This document shows, in pieces, positions 36,601 to 49,927 of a stretch of DNA of 64,000 nt. The notes beneath the pieces were generated by a model that was not told the origin of the DNA, ran no database searches, and worked only from the letters and a program-made list of their open reading frames with translations. Location of the stretch: positions 94,713 through 158,712 of the forward strand of contig JAVSML010018983.1 in NCBI GenBank assembly GCA_038503035.1, in the 5' to 3' direction. Positions within the stretch are counted from its first letter, which is position 1. Each line of letters starts with the position of its first letter. A program made the translations under genes and the position numbers. The DNA comes from Crocodylus rhombifer. Taxonomy: Eukaryota > Chordata > Crocodylia > Crocodylidae.

Positions 36601-37390
36601 TGACTGCACAACTTGAGGGAGAACGTGGGACACCTGCACCCCATGCTGGTCCTGGGACCCCATCTAATTGGATCGTCTAACCTGAAATGATCAAACTATT
36701 CTGCCCTGTTTCCCAGATCCTCCTACTAAGCAACTTCCTTCTAGTTTCCCCCATCTACAGTAGCATCACCTCCCTTTAAAGGGGTCGTCATGCTTTTACA
36801 CTCAGATTCAGTAGGAATGTTTTACCAAAGTGGCACATGCCCTGGGTCCAAAGTAGTCCATCCTGTTAAGTTTGAACAGTCAGACTCCTTTGGCTCCATC
36901 TCTCGCCTGAGCTTTGTAAGCAGCACTATGGGTAAAACAGCTGTTCTGGTGGGTCATAAGTGGAGAAGTGCATGGGAAAAATGAAAAAATAGTTGATGTG
37001 ATGGAGACCTGATGTCTTGCTGCCCTTGATCAGGATTGAGGCTTGGAACTCACAACAGGAAAGGACTGGGAGCCACTGAGGGAACTGGGGCACAGGAGTG
37101 ATAAGGCATCCCATACCACTGAGGAGGTAAGCTGCTGCATTGCATGTGAGCTAGATTTTCCGGGGTTTGTCAGCTACCAAGCCCAATACAGTTAGCTACA
37201 GGGATCCAGCCTGGAGATGGCAATTGTATGGGTTACCATGGCCAGGCTTCCTCTGGGAAGAAAAAGTCAGATTTTCCAGCAACCTGGAGCAGGAGAAAGG
37301 CTTTTCTCATTACTGATGTGACTGAGAGGGCCCCAATTCTTTCCGACTATTTTCTCAAATGAGAGCAGGTGTCACCACAGATAAGAGGGA

Positions 37391-37470
37391 ATCATAGAAA
37401 TCATAGAAAGTTAGGGTTGGAAGGGGCCTCAGGAGGTCATGTAGTCCAACCCCGTGCTCAAAGCAGGAGA
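37391..37470 (-). mobile_element. CR1 LINE 3' end fragment
   Basis: Reverse-strand CR1 tail: atcatagaaatcatagaaag is two ATTCTATG-type tail units, followed by ttagggttggaaggggcctc and aggaggtcatgtagtccaac. Confidence 0.85.
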
Positions 37471-37489
37471 ATGGATGAGCTTGTTCTTC

Positions 37490-38420
37490 AAGGTATTTCT
37501 TTTCTGGTCTAACTCAAATTGAGTTTGAGCCAGTTGCTCTTTATCCAGATGATTTCCATCATTATACATTATAATGTCTTCTCACTGTCCTTGGTTGTAT
37601 CTGTGAAGGTATACAGCTATGTAATGTCAGTGCCTGGGGCAATGGCAAATCTCTACTTTGTTAAATGTTCTCATGATTTGGGGACAACATAAATCCCATG
37701 CAGGACTTCCTCGGAAATGCTCTAGAGGAAGAGAAATAGTTGCCCATTATCATCCACTGGGTCCTGGATTGGGGAGGAATGCTTGGAGGCAGGCTCAGAG
37801 CAATATCATCTAAGCCATCTGTGTCAAGTTAGTGGTTCTGCAGTGTACTGGACTCAGCTATGTCAAAAGCTCCATGTATTGAAGGCTAGGAGCATTGTGA
37901 TGGAGACTTCATCTGCTTCTCTTAAGAGATCATTGTCTGCACAGTGATCTGAAGCCAAATTGCAAGGCACTCAGGATGTTGGTCAATACCACATATTGGA
38001 GCATGGTTGCCATCATTTTCTTAGTAAGTTTTACCTAGCAAGGGGTGGCTGTAGTAGGAATGACCACTGGAATATTCCTCCAGACCAAGCATTGGCTTTC
38101 TAAGGTGGATAAATGCATTCTTCAGAGTGGTTGCCAGGGCTCCTGCTAGAGGTGGTGCTGATAATTTATTTTAGCAGTGGACTTAGCTATTTTCACTTGC
38201 TTTTAACAGTCGAGATGGGCCAAATTAGACAGATCCACTTGGAGACAGTGGCTTACATATTCCAGAGGCCTTTAAATGCTTCTTCATGTGTGAGATGAAG
38301 ATGGAGCTGAAGATCCCAAATGGTCCAGATTGATGTTTGCTGCCCCAATGAGTTTCTTGCTTACCCAAAGTAGGCTGTGAACTTCTTAGAAGTGAGCGGT
38401 GCCTGGGTATATATGGTACC
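37490..38420 (-). mobile_element. Possible L2-like LINE fossil
   Basis: On the minus strand a short NILSALQFGFRS segment (about 37950-37990) resembles the QFGFRxxHSTE box of L2-type reverse transcriptases. The surrounding sequence has the same wording as decayed L2 copies but no intact motif. It directly adjoins the CR1 tail at 37391. Weak call. Confidence 0.35.
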
Positions 38421-40534
38421 TGGTTTGTGAGGAATAGCTGTGAGGGCTGTGATTTTGCAGCTTCATTGGTGGGGAACTAGCAGGTTCCCCTTACTTGCAC
38501 TATTCCAGCTGTGAGTTCTGTGAAATGTCTCTCTGCTTTTGGTAGGAGGATTTATACATGTAATATGTTTTATACCAATTATATCTGGTTGTCTGCATAT
38601 CTAGTTCATTAACATAAACAACTGGCTCAGAGATTTTCAAAGCTTGGACCATGGTTTCAACAACGGGCATGAAAAGCTGCAGTTAATCTGTATCTTGACC
38701 TTGCCTTTAGGAGATTTGTCTGATTAGTGCAAACTGAAACCAAACTGATTTTGTGGTTACATTCAAGTTTCCAAGTCTTTCCCAGGGTCCTTGTGCAATA
38801 ACCCCCTTTGGACTTCTCTCTGTTTCAGTCTAAGGGGTCTCTTGAGAGCAGAGATGGATCTGAATCAAAATCTTTCATCCACACTGCCTGCAGCTCTGGG
38901 AAAGTCTGCTTTTCAATTTGGGCCCAAACTAATTAATGTTAATTGCTTGGGTTTTTTACCCCCTCCCAATCTGCAGAGGAGACTAGCAGTCCAATTCTCC
39001 CTCTTCCCCAGTAGGTGGCATTAAGTATTTCTAAATGTGCTGCTATACAACCACCCTCAGAAATTATAGAGTGAGGCGCATGGGCCAGGTCAGAGCCTGC
39101 TTGTTTTCTGTTAAAGATGTCACACCCAGATCAGGTGTTGGGATCTTTTTGCCCTTCCTAAGTGAGGATACAGTTACAGGGCCCCCTCTCCTGTTTTGGG
39201 TAGGGAATCAGATCTGGGAAGAGAATCCTTCTTCTGTTTGTGTTGTATAATGAACCCCAAAGCAGTTTAGAGGCTGCCCCATCACTGCGTTGGCACACAG
39301 CACAGTTCCTTCCTCAAGCTGGACTGTGCATGGGTATGATGCAGGCTGGCAGCCTCTCTGGGCTAGGGGGGGTGAGACAAGGTGATCCTTTCCTTTTTGG
39401 GGCTGTAGGAATGAGTAGGAGATAGGATGTTCCCTCTTCTTCCACATAGGGAATAGAATACAGGGTGTCCCTCTCCCCGCTGCTGCTGTAGCAAGGGATA
39501 GGATACAAGTTTTCTCTCCAGGGTGAGGGGGAAGGTCCAGGGTGCCTTCTCCCACCATTTGGCTAGGTAGTTGTTTTGTGAGAAGGACTCTTGAGTGGAA
39601 GGATTGCTTCTCGGCCTCTTGTGGGCTAAGATCAAGTGTTGTTGCTGCACTGGTCTGTTCCCTGAGCTGAGATCACTTTGAATGGCATTGTATAATAGAG
39701 GGTACAGACCAGCCCAATGCACTACAGACAGGACACCTTCCAAGAGTCTATTATAGTCTTCCAATGAGAGAATCTCAGCTCCACACCTATTTTAAGGAAA
39801 TGGGGGGTTTATCCCCAGCTTTTTCCTTTGGCTTTTGCGCTAAGAGCAAGGGAGACTCAGGGGCATCCAGACCCCAAGATCTCTGGGCTTGGGCCTGCAT
39901 GTAGGATGCTTGCCATGGATTTGGGAGCATCTGAAGCCCCAGGCTGAGGAGTCTGGGATGGAGGATACTTGCCAGCAGTAGTGCCACATGGACTTGAATG
40001 ATTGAGTTCTGCTCAGTTGATAGGATTTGAAACTGATTTGGCTAATTCGAGCTGGAACACAAAATTAAAAAAAAAAAAAAAGCTGAAGCCATTCAGTATG
40101 GGCAGACGTGTGTGAGCGAGGGAAAGGATGGAGCTGCAGCTGCCATGGCAACGGAAGGTGGATCGGGCAAGGCAGCAGTGGCCAGAATTTGCAATTAATG
40201 ATCGAAATCCCAGGGCTTTGCAGAGCTGCCGGGTATGACAAGCAGTCTGGGAGCACAGGGGCTTGGCTGAGTAAAGCTAATGCCATACATATCCTGGCTG
40301 GGGCTTGTGGCGCTTCCCAGACATGGGGGTTGGAGAATCCAGGGTATCAGCCCCAAGTAAATATAATGGCATGCCATATTAGTGCCTCAGTCTAGTCCCC
40401 AGCCCTGCAGTGCTGTGCTGAGTTTCACAGAGGATCTGGTCCCTTGGTCACAGGTTCTGATCAGTTATCACCACCCTGGATCCCTGCCTCCACGTGGGGA
40501 TCAGTCCCATGTCAGAGACGGGGCTCTGTTTGAT

Positions 40535-40690
40535 TGTCCCAGGGACCAGTATTGTATATCACTTTCATCAGTGACATTGAGGGGAAGGGAGATGTAACAT
40601 TAATTGCATGACACCACAGTTGGAGGCAATAGAGACATGTTCCAGAGGGAACTGGAGAATTTGGAGCATTGGCTGATGTGAAATAAAGCT
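40535..40690 (+). mobile_element. Decayed CR1 LINE fragment
   Basis: Contains gtcccagggaccagtattgt, then atcactttcatcagtgacat and gcatgacaccacagttggag, in the order of the CR1 PQG and FADD region. Highly diverged. Confidence 0.45.
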
Positions 40691-41740
40691 GGCTGTAAAG
40701 AAGGATGAGCAGGCCGCATGCCATGCAACAGGGAGCTGTATCGTGTCAGGTGCTGTATTGTGAGGGGAGTCAGATGCTGTGGTGATGAACAGTGTTGTGG
40801 ATATGCAACACCCTGATGATCTGATTTTCCCCTTCTGGAAGCCAGTGCAGGATTTTCTCCTCCAGTGCTAGTCTCAAGTAACTGGGCTCTCAGGGTCCCA
40901 CCAGCCCTTGCTAGATAGTCTGGATAACTGCTTTCCATGAATACTGAGCTCAGCTCTGGGAATGCTGCACTGGGAGGAGAGACACTCAGGCTATCATAGT
41001 TGCAGTGATGGAATGGAAATAAGGAACCTGGGGGAAAGGACATGAGGAGGCAGGGACATTGGAGTGAGAAAAAGATGTTTGGTATGGAAAAGAAGTGAGA
41101 GAAGGAGATGATGGGCTGTAAAGTAAGCAGGGGAATGAGTTGTGGGCGGGCGTGTGGCGTGCAGATGGGAGGGTGGTTGCTTGGAGTGGGAGAAGGTGAG
41201 GGGTGGAGAGAAGATGCCTACAGTGGCATGGGTTGATATGGGTGTGAGGTGATGAGACGGGCACAGGAAAGAGCAAGGATTAGGGAAAGAATGAGTTTTG
41301 GGGGGTAGGGAAGAGTTGAGTGGGGGTAGGGGAACAATTTTTGCAGGGGGCTGAGAAGGGTCAGGGACTAGTTGGAGGGTCCCAGTGGGTGAAGATGGGC
41401 TGGTGGAGACAATACTACTGCTCTCTTCTGGTCTTCCAGTGAGCTTTGTGTTCCACAGCAGTGTCCCCTATTGGAGCCTAAGGGATCCATGGCTCTCCTT
41501 ATAGCGGTGCCACAGCTCTGCCCAGGGTGTAGCGCAGGTGGAGGTACTGGAGCCTTCTTCCAAGCAAGGAATCAGCCATCCCACTGTACAGGATTGTGTG
41601 AGGAGGGAAGTTTGCTTTACAAACAGAGACGTAAGGCTGTACCAGTCACCAGTGACTGTCAGGGGAATCAGCATCTCCTTGCAGAAAGGGCTGGCTATGG
41701 CAGATGTAGAATTAGGCTTGCCCACTCCCTGCAATTAGGC

Positions 41741-41927
41741 CAGTGGTGGGCAGTTATTTTGGGCAGAGGGCCGCTTACTGAGTGTTGGCAAGCCATCGCA
41801 GGCCACATGACAGGCAGCCAGGGGCAGATAAATATTGATTTTCTAAATTTTTTAGGGGCCCTGTGGCCCGGATAGAATGGCTTGGTGGGCCACATCCAGC
41901 CCCCAGGCCGTATTTTACCCACCCCTG
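41741..41927. mobile_element. hAT MITE, GGGGTGGGCAA family, copy 2
   Basis: 187 bp, ends CAGTGGTGGGCAG...TTACCCACCCCTG, flanked by perfect 8-bp repeats AATTAGGC (41733-41740 and 41928-41935). About 80-85% identical by eye to the copy at 28927-29112 and of the same length. Confidence 0.9.
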
Positions 41928-42354
41928 AATTAGGCTGATAGAAATCACTGCTCCCCTGGGATGTTTGAGAAGAGCCTAGTCTCTGGCACAAGACTGATCC
42001 TAATGCTATAGGTGTGGTCTCATTGTCCTGATACCTGAGCAGAGCCTGCAGCCAAACAACCTAAGGCCTTGTGTTTGTCCTGGAGGAGAAGGACATAGGC
42101 TTTACAGAGCCCCTGCATGACTGACAGGGCAGCTTGCCTCTTCAGTGTGGCTCCACTTCGCCTGAAACTGGGCATGTCCCATTTGGGGGGGGAAAAATGC
42201 CTTAAGCATGGGGAAGTGTGTGCTGGGAGTGAGTGAGGCAGATTCGTATGGAGAGTCACATGTGCAGTAGACCCAGGGAGAGACTGGAGTGGAGCAGGAG
42301 TACCTGCTTGGAAAGGGAGGGCAAGAAAGCAACACATGAGGGAAGTATTGAAGG

Positions 42355-43080
42355 GACACACTCAAGCGCACATGCTCAGACACATGCACTTATAGACACA
42401 TAAGCATGCGCAAGCTCCCACTCAGGAGCACTGACAGACATGCTCGGTGATACAGACAGGCATGTGCACACTCGCACTGCAGAATGCAGACACAAATCAT
42501 ACACAGGTGTGCACACACTCATTCCTGTGCTCAGCCACACTTACAGGCACAGACATGCATGCCTTCCTTCACACTTGGGTACTCGGATGCATAAAGGTGG
42601 ATGATGCCATGTCCATGACACAGACATGCTTGCAGAGATGCATGCAAGGAGGGAGAGGTGGGGACACACAGTAGAAATACGCAGGGATGTACCTAGGCAA
42701 AGATGCACTCACACAGACAGACATGTCCAGGGAGGGTTAGGCAAATACAGGGCAGCTGGGGAGAATAAGAGGGACAGGCATGGGGAAAGGGAGCCCAGCA
42801 CAGAATAAAGCAGATCCCCCCCACACACAGTGAGAGTGAGACAGGGAGGGGGAGCAGTGTGCGTGAGAGACAGGCAGAGACAGCCTCACATGAAGGGAGA
42901 GAGGAGGGAGGGGATATGGGCAGGCGCAGTGACTGCATGGCTGAAGATGGGAAAAGGAGAGAAGCAGTGGGCCTAGGCAGAGTCGAGGAAGAGAAGTGAA
43001 GGGTGGGCAGGTGAACATAGTGATCTGAGAGAGAAGAGAGGAGAGCAGCTTGGGCAGCAAGGGGGGAAACAGACATCCTT
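42355..43080. repeat. CA-rich then purine-rich low complexity
   Basis: 42355-42740 is a degenerate alternating purine/pyrimidine tract of CACA and GCATG words. From about 42830 to 43080 it becomes G/A-rich on the + strand. Long open frames here on the minus strand are composition artefacts. Confidence 0.7.
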
Positions 43081-44144
43081 GCCTGCAGGCTGAATGTGTT
43101 AGTGTTAGCCAAGGCTGCTGTAGTGCAGGAGCTGGGCTGGAACAGGCGTGTGGGGAATTGCCACAGCATTCTGGCCCAAGGGCTGGCCTGTGCCATAGAG
43201 CTGGGGGAGAACCACAGTCCCAGGGCCTGTTTCAGGAGCTAACTACCACGCTGGGTTTCCCAGGTGGGTGCTAAAATAAAACAGTCCAGGGTCATGGCAG
43301 CGCCAGTCAGGGGTGGTCAGTTGGCTTAGTCTTCAAGCAGTTTAAGAATAAAAGTGCCAAACAGCTGTTAGATGGATTGGCATAGGCTCCAGCCCTACAC
43401 TGGGTGGGATTCAATGTGTATGTTAGAGCCTTTTTGAGAGCTTATTCCCAGTGAGGAGTGGAGAACCTGGTCTGCCTGGGATCACATCTTGCAGTTTAGT
43501 TGCCAGCTCTGGGGAGATTGCAGTATGGATTGTAAAGCTCAGGCTTGAAAAACTGCTCCAGTTTGAAGAGGTCAGTGTGAAACATCCCAGCTGGGAAGTG
43601 GGTTCTTCACATCACACTTCAATGCCTTCTCCCTCCACATTCCCACGAGACCCACTCAGCCTCTTGTGAGTTGGATCAGGCCCGGAAGTCTTAATGATCC
43701 AGATTTCACTGGATTCATTCCACAGTGTCCCCATCACTCATAAAGAAGCGGATTTTCCACCAAACTGGTCTGGTGAGTAACTCAATCTTAAGGGTCCAGT
43801 TGCCATGGGTGAGACTTGGAACTTGTAGAGATATCCATTATCCTCTGCAGGCATTTGCCTTTCACCTGGGAGCTTGATGCTCCCTCAGAGGAAGGGGCAG
43901 GGAAGGAAATGCTAGAGAATAGCTTAGAGAAGGGAAACCTACAGCCACATCAGAAAGGAGGGCATGTCTCTGTGCTGTGCTAGCCTTGCTTTGGCACATG
44001 TGGCTGAGACACATGCATTGGACAGAGTCTAATACAGTGGCTTATTCCCCTCTCCTACTGCCCAAGTTCTGGTAGCAAGAATAGGCTAGGTTTAGGTGAG
44101 TTAAATTCCACCTGGCTCTTGGCAGTATTGATACTAAGAGCATA

Positions 44145-44230
44145 TCAGCTGGTGTAAATAGGCATAGTTCTCACTGAAAATAATGGAGGGAGCTCTGTTG
44201 ATTTATGCCAGTCAAAGTTGTGATCCAGAA
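44145..44230. repeat. Short inverted-repeat element (GCTGGTGTAAAT type)
   Basis: tcagctggtgtaaat (44145-44159) is mirrored by atttatgccagtca (44201-44214). This resembles the widespread sauropsid palindromic element with gctggtgtaaat ends and a 'gaagtcaatggag' centre. Confidence 0.45.
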
Positions 44231-45133
44231 TGTTATTACTGTGAGTAGTAAAGCTTGACTGTAACACACTTCCAGGCCATTTCACTTCTGGCCAATGGGA
44301 GAAACAGACCCTGTGTAATGCTTTGCCTTGCAGTTGTGCCTTTGCCACAAGTGCCCAGGCAGATTCAGACCCAAGCACTAGCATATTTCACCACCCCCTC
44401 CCCTCTTTTAGTTATATCTCTTTGGACAAATAGTCCCAGATTAGAGACAGCAAGTTGCACAGGATATTACTGTGGAGAGAGATTCTCGGATGGTGGTTTG
44501 GGTTGGAAAGAGTGGTTTGGACTGTAGTCAGTATTTCTGAATATCCAACAGCATCCTGCTGAGAAATGATATCATGTGTGACATGATCAACATGGGAGGT
44601 CAGCCTACTGCCAGAGACCAGAGCAGAGTTCTTTCCAGCAGGCGATGCTAGCCGAGAGGTGCCCAAAGGACCTTTCCTTGGTTGGCCCTGGCAAGAAGTA
44701 CCTTGGCAAGGGAATGTTCAGAGCCTCATGGCACGTCCGTGCTGGAAGGACAGCCACATAGGTCAGCCCATCTTGCTGTGCTCCGTGTTCCAGCCTCCAC
44801 AGGCTGGGGAAAGCTCCCCTGTTATGAGCCAACGGCACTCTGCTTTCTTGTGGCTGTGGAACAGGTCTCCACCTGGCCAGCTGAGATTTCAGCAGGAACT
44901 GCTGCTGGGTGCACTCAGGCTGGTGGCAGAAAGATGAACACCTTGGGGCTCCATTGGCCACATGCTCCACTCTGGCTGGCCGTCAGCATCTTGGAAAGCT
45001 CTCTCCTATAGCAGGGCTTTGTGACACCTGCAGAATGGAGCTAGGTGGCTCCTGGTACATGGCATGGCAGTTCTGACCAGCCCCATGACGTGCTCTGTGT
45101 GATCTAGTGTATAGATCCTCATGCAGGGCCCTG

Positions 45134-45985
45134 TGTAACAGGAGGGTGTTCTAGGGGTCACTGTGCTGTCCCCCAACACCCCCTTTACTGTGCCAAGTTA
45201 GCCTAAAAGCACCCTCAAGTCTCACCCACCACGTCTTTGATGTTAAATGTATAATAGGAAGGCTGCTTTTCCATTCTCTTGGACACGGTTTCCTGCTATA
45301 CGCTGGCTCATTCTGTAATGGGCGTTTCTGTGCACCCCAGCTTTATGGGCTATGCGTGGCTCCAACCATCCATTTACCATGCCCCAAGCCTCGCGGATGG
45401 AACTGACGTTCTCCGGTCTCGCACTGCGCCTCCCTGGCGCTGGGGCTTTCTGCATCCCCCTCTCCCTGGGGCTCAGGGTTGGCTCACCCCCAATGCTGCG
45501 CCTTCTCTGACACTCGGGGTCGGTGCACCCCCAATGCTGCGCCTTCTCTGATGCCCAGGTCCCCACACTGCTGTGGACCCCCTATGAGGCCTCCTCCATC
45601 CCCTAATAGCCTCTCCCAAGCCATGGGTGAAAACAGCAAACAAAACACAAGCCCCTGAGCTATAACATAAATTAATGTTGCTTGGCTACAACATCATTCA
45701 AGCCACCCCAAGGGTGCTCCATCTCTCACCAGTATCAGGCTGCTGGTACAGTCAGGCCTCTCCCCTTTGCTCACTCAGGCTGAGCGCCTTCCCCCTTGGC
45801 TGCCAGCAGGGAACTGCCCACCTGGCCTCAGCCCTGGGGTTTAAATGGGAGCCAGGCCCTGCCCGGTCCGGCCAGCTGACCGCTGGCAGGTGTGGGTCAC
45901 TAGCTCCCTCTGGTTGCCCTAGCAACCGGCCCCTGGGTAGTTATCCCAGCTCCACAAGTAGCAGGCACCTTAGTGCCCTGCTACA
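45134..45985 (-). mobile_element. Probable solo LTR
   Basis: Read on the minus strand, the 852-bp segment begins TGTAGCAGGGC and ends CCTGTTACA. It carries a TTTAAA box (about 45838-45845) and a GC-rich block resembling an LTR promoter. Termini are TG...CA, but I find no matching target duplication (ccctg against cactt), so boundaries are uncertain. A 41-bp tandem duplication lies within it (caatgctgcg at 45491 and 45532). Confidence 0.45.
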
Positions 45986-48242
45986 CACTTTTAAGTGGGG
46001 ACTCCCTGCACGTTGTCCACCACCCCACAAAGGCTCTTGGCATAACTGCCAGCATCTCCTACCAGGTTGTCTTGCCTGAACGTGACCATGCCACATGCTC
46101 TTGGGGTGAGCCAGCAGGGGCTCCCAGCAGTGCTCTCAGTGTGGGCCACCCTGTGTACTCCTGCCCCTGTGTGCTGTTAGAGTGCTGCCCCCCCTACACA
46201 CACCCGCCATGCACTGTTGCTGTGAGCCCCGAAGTGTGCTGCCCCTCCCCCATTCAGTGTCTGCACTGAATGTGAGCCTGCAGGTGCATGGCATATCCTC
46301 CTCCAGTGGGTTTCCAGCTATCTGTATGCACATGGAGTACCCACTATGAGTGTATTGTTTATGGACAGTTTGATGTGCCTCTCCTAATCTGACTGCCACC
46401 TGGGGCTCTGGGAATCCCTTTTTGGCTTCCCCGGCTGCCAGCCATCCTCCTGGAGCTGATGCATCCTCCCAGGGAGAAACCTGAGAAGCATCTTTCAGCC
46501 CATTTAAATGGGCAGCATCCTTCCTCTCCTACCTGTGTGAAAGCTCTGTTCAGGCCAAGAGTTGCTCAGGGTCAGGCCCTTAATACTGACCCAGAATTTA
46601 GTTGGCTGCACAAAAAGACATGGAGTTTGCAACCTCTGGGGCTTAACCTCCATGAGCCCAATGCCAGGATGTGGATAGCCCTGCGTTCATACAGAGTCCA
46701 TGCCCCAGTTCCAAGCTGCTCTTTGTGGGCTGGAAAGGTGTCCCCACACCCAGAGTTCAGGGTTGTCTGGGACCCTACCTCTGAGCACTGTTCTTGCTCT
46801 GCATTTATCTGGAAGCCTCCCCCTCCCTTCTTCCTCTGAAGCATCAAAGCCTGCAGCATGATCAGGAGGTGAAGGGCTACACATTCTCGAGTACTGCAGG
46901 CCCACCCAAGACCCAACTCCGTCTGTCACAAGGTTTGAAAACCCCAGATAGGAAGTGACAGGGCCCAAATCAGCCTGAGCAGAGATTGTTCTGTTGTGAA
47001 CCAAGAATGACATGAATTCATGCATTTGATGGGAACCATAATGCAAACATGGAATCAGATGCCTTTTACACATGCATCAAATCCTCATGGGGAGGGGAAG
47101 CAATAGTTACCAGTGATCTTAATTAATTAGAACATGCTGATTGCAAAGTGAGGCTGGCTGAAGCTAGCTGCTCTCTTCTGCTCACATCCACCTTGATAGG
47201 ATGCTATGGCAACTAGGAAAGGGAGGGGGGTGCCTAGCAACTAGGTGGGTCTGGCACTGCAGAATTCGAGGGACAGTTGGGAACTGGCAGCCGGAGTGTG
47301 GAAGCAAGTGACTGGAGCAGAAGAGGGAGCATAAAACAGTGGGCAGGGAGAAGGAGAAAGAAACCTGTAGGGCTCTGAGCTGGGGATAACAGAATAACCA
47401 CTTCCCTTTGTTCATGCACTTTGAAGTGTGCTGCTTTGCCATCTGTATGGCATCGGCCAGGACCCTGTAGGAAGCAACTGCACTGAGGACAGATTTGCTC
47501 ATCCCGGATGTGAGTTTTTTGTCTTTGATTACAATGAGACCAGGAAGCGTCACAATTGGAATCCATTCCCGGTGATGCTTGTTACTTCTGGAAGAGTACA
47601 ACATAGTGCATCCTCATGACAGCAGGAATAGGAGGTGGCATGAAAAGAATCCATTTCCCCTGGCAACAAGTTGTAGTGAGTATAGGAAGTGACGTGACAT
47701 GAATTGGGCCTTGTGGGAATGATTGCAGAAAGGACAGGAGGTGGCATTTTACAACAGGTGTTGTGGGAGCAGCAGACCTGTGTATGAAACAGTGAGAGGT
47801 GGCTGTAGGTCAAGCATGAGGTGCAACAACAGCACTGTGAATGGACCCCTGAACTGGGATACCTATGTGTTAAGGCTGTGGTGCCCCAGCAAAGTGGTGA
47901 GGGGCTGTGGCAGGACTGGGTTAGGTGGGTGCTTCAGAGCCAGCCTGAGGCATGCATTGTGGGTGCCAGACTGAAATATTGAGGGAGCTACTGCTCAGAG
48001 TTGAGGTGACCCACCTCTAGCATGTGGCAGGTGCTTATACACTACTAAATTTAGGATTTATTTTTAAGTGCAGGCCAGTTGTTTGATTCGACTAAGTCTA
48101 ACCAAAAATCTTTGCTCAATAGTTCTTCAAGTCAAACTGAAATGCTACTTTAGAAGTTCATTTTAAAGACTCTTCTGAGATGTTAGATCATTAGCAAGGA
48201 AATGGGTGTCACCTTGATTCTCTCTTGTCCTCTCTGTCTTTG

Positions 48243-48244
<2 letters not shown>

Positions 48245-48273
<29 letters not shown>
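48245..48273 (+). repeat. (CT)n microsatellite
   Basis: About 14 CT units, followed by a short CA-rich stretch. Confidence 0.95.
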
Positions 48274-48274
<1 letters not shown>

Positions 48275-49329
48275 GCACACGCACACACATGTGCACTTGT
48301 TCCATTTTCTGTTGTGTCAAATCAGAGTTGACTCCCTATTTAAAGTTATGATAGTGGCTTTGACATTTGAAGAAAATCAGTTTATTCAAAAGAATGAACA
48401 ATGCAATTGAGCTCATTTGTACATGAAAGAATTAGGTCCTATGCTGGATATGTTCTGTTGATTTCAAGATTGACATCAGAGTTGCATGCTGGAGAGGGTG
48501 GAGTAATAGCCAATGGTGGTATAGCACTAAGTAGCAAGCTATCTGATCCATGCCAGCCAATGTAAAAAAGGAAAAAAAGAATCCTAACTATCAGTCAGTG
48601 ACAGATGGCAGACCATGGAGGGAAATGGGAATTTTGAAAGAGAGAGAGATCCGCACAAGATTGAATCTGCAGCTATAAATAGAAAAGAAACCTCAAGAAG
48701 ACAGCTTGTGAAGCCGGGTCATTTTGAGAAACCTAGCAGAACTTGTAGCCTCTGAGTTTAGCACTGGAGATGTTGGTAACCAATAGTGTGTAACTTCAGA
48801 GCATCTTGGAGGCAGCACGTGGATACAATCTGAAAGGGAATCAGGAGAACACAAGGCGCTTTGGTGCTGAAAAAGCTGAAACATGGTTTGCCAGCTGCTT
48901 GCTTTTGGGTTCTGCTGAGATATCTTTGGAATAGTAGGAAGCATATGAAATACATCTGCCTTTGCAGGGTGTGGCTGGGATGAATGCAAGAAGGGCTCCA
49001 GCCAAAGGCTTCCATTCCACCCAGGAGAGCACAGAAAGCAACAGCAAACTCTTCCTGTACCTGAAGAAGGGTGTTTGTACCTGAAAGCTTGCAAAGAACA
49101 ATCTTCCAACTATTTAGTTGATGTAATAAAAGATATCACATTTACCCAAAGAACCGTATCCAGTTCAAGTGGCGTTCTGACAGTATCCTGGTCCAAAAAT
49201 CTGTTCACCCTGGGCAGTTGGGAGCCTGCCTCACAATGGGACAGGAGCAGAGCCTAAGAAAGCCATCCCCTGTGGCTGAAACAGACTAATTTAGATTAGA
49301 AATGGCTATTTAAGGTGCTGTTACAGTAC

Positions 49330-49470
49330 CTTAGCACCTCCTAGTCTCTAATGTATTTATCATCACAACAGCCACATGTGATAAGATGCTGGTAGTCCAG
49401 TTTTACAGATGGGAAGAGTGAGTGAGGGCACATTAACAAGGTGCTGTGAAACCAAAGCAGTGCCTGCATG
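49330..49470 (-). repeat. MIR-like SINE fragment
   Basis: ccagttttacagatgggaag and the preceding 'catcacaacagcc' match the reverse-strand MIR/L2-tail wording. Confidence 0.4.
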
Positions 49471-49797
49471 TAGAGAGGCAGTGAAAGCTGGTGGGTTGTC
49501 ACTTATTCTTCTTTCATCACCCTATGCGACATAGTCAGGCTTATACAGAAAGGCTGTTGCAGGACAGGAACAGGAACCTGGGGCTCTCAAGTCCATGGAC
49601 TTGCTCCCTAAGATCTTTACCACACCTTTTTCTTTGTCTTATTTTTATCACAGACAAGTACAGTACGCTCCACTTGTAAGTGCATAATCCACTAACCCAT
49701 GTAACACAACACCAGTCCCAACTTGTTGCCTAGAAGTTACATCACACCAAACTCCAGCTATCTGCCTGTCCCTTAAGTGCATACATTTTTCAACTTC

Positions 49798-49895
49798 ACT
49801 GTCTACTTTGTAATTTAGCTGTACTCTGGTTAACTGCATAGAAACTCTAACTGTAACTGTCTATTTAGTAACTAATTGTACTCTGCTTAACTGCA
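49798..49895 (+). repeat. 58-bp-period direct duplication
   Basis: actgtctactttgtaattt... (49798) recurs as actgtctatttagtaact... (49856). Both continue to gtactctgSttaactgca (S = G or C). Confidence 0.8.
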
Positions 49896-49927
49896 CCAGA
49901 AATAGTGAAGAGGAAACAACTGTCAAA

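Noticed and set aside
40067..40081. 15-base A run as the tail of a processed pseudogene
   Set aside because: The sequence upstream has no recognisable coding or SINE content, and no flanking duplication was found.
42693..43196. 167-codon minus-strand open frame
   Set aside because: Arises from the purine-rich low-complexity tract; residue composition is leucine/serine/proline with no domain.
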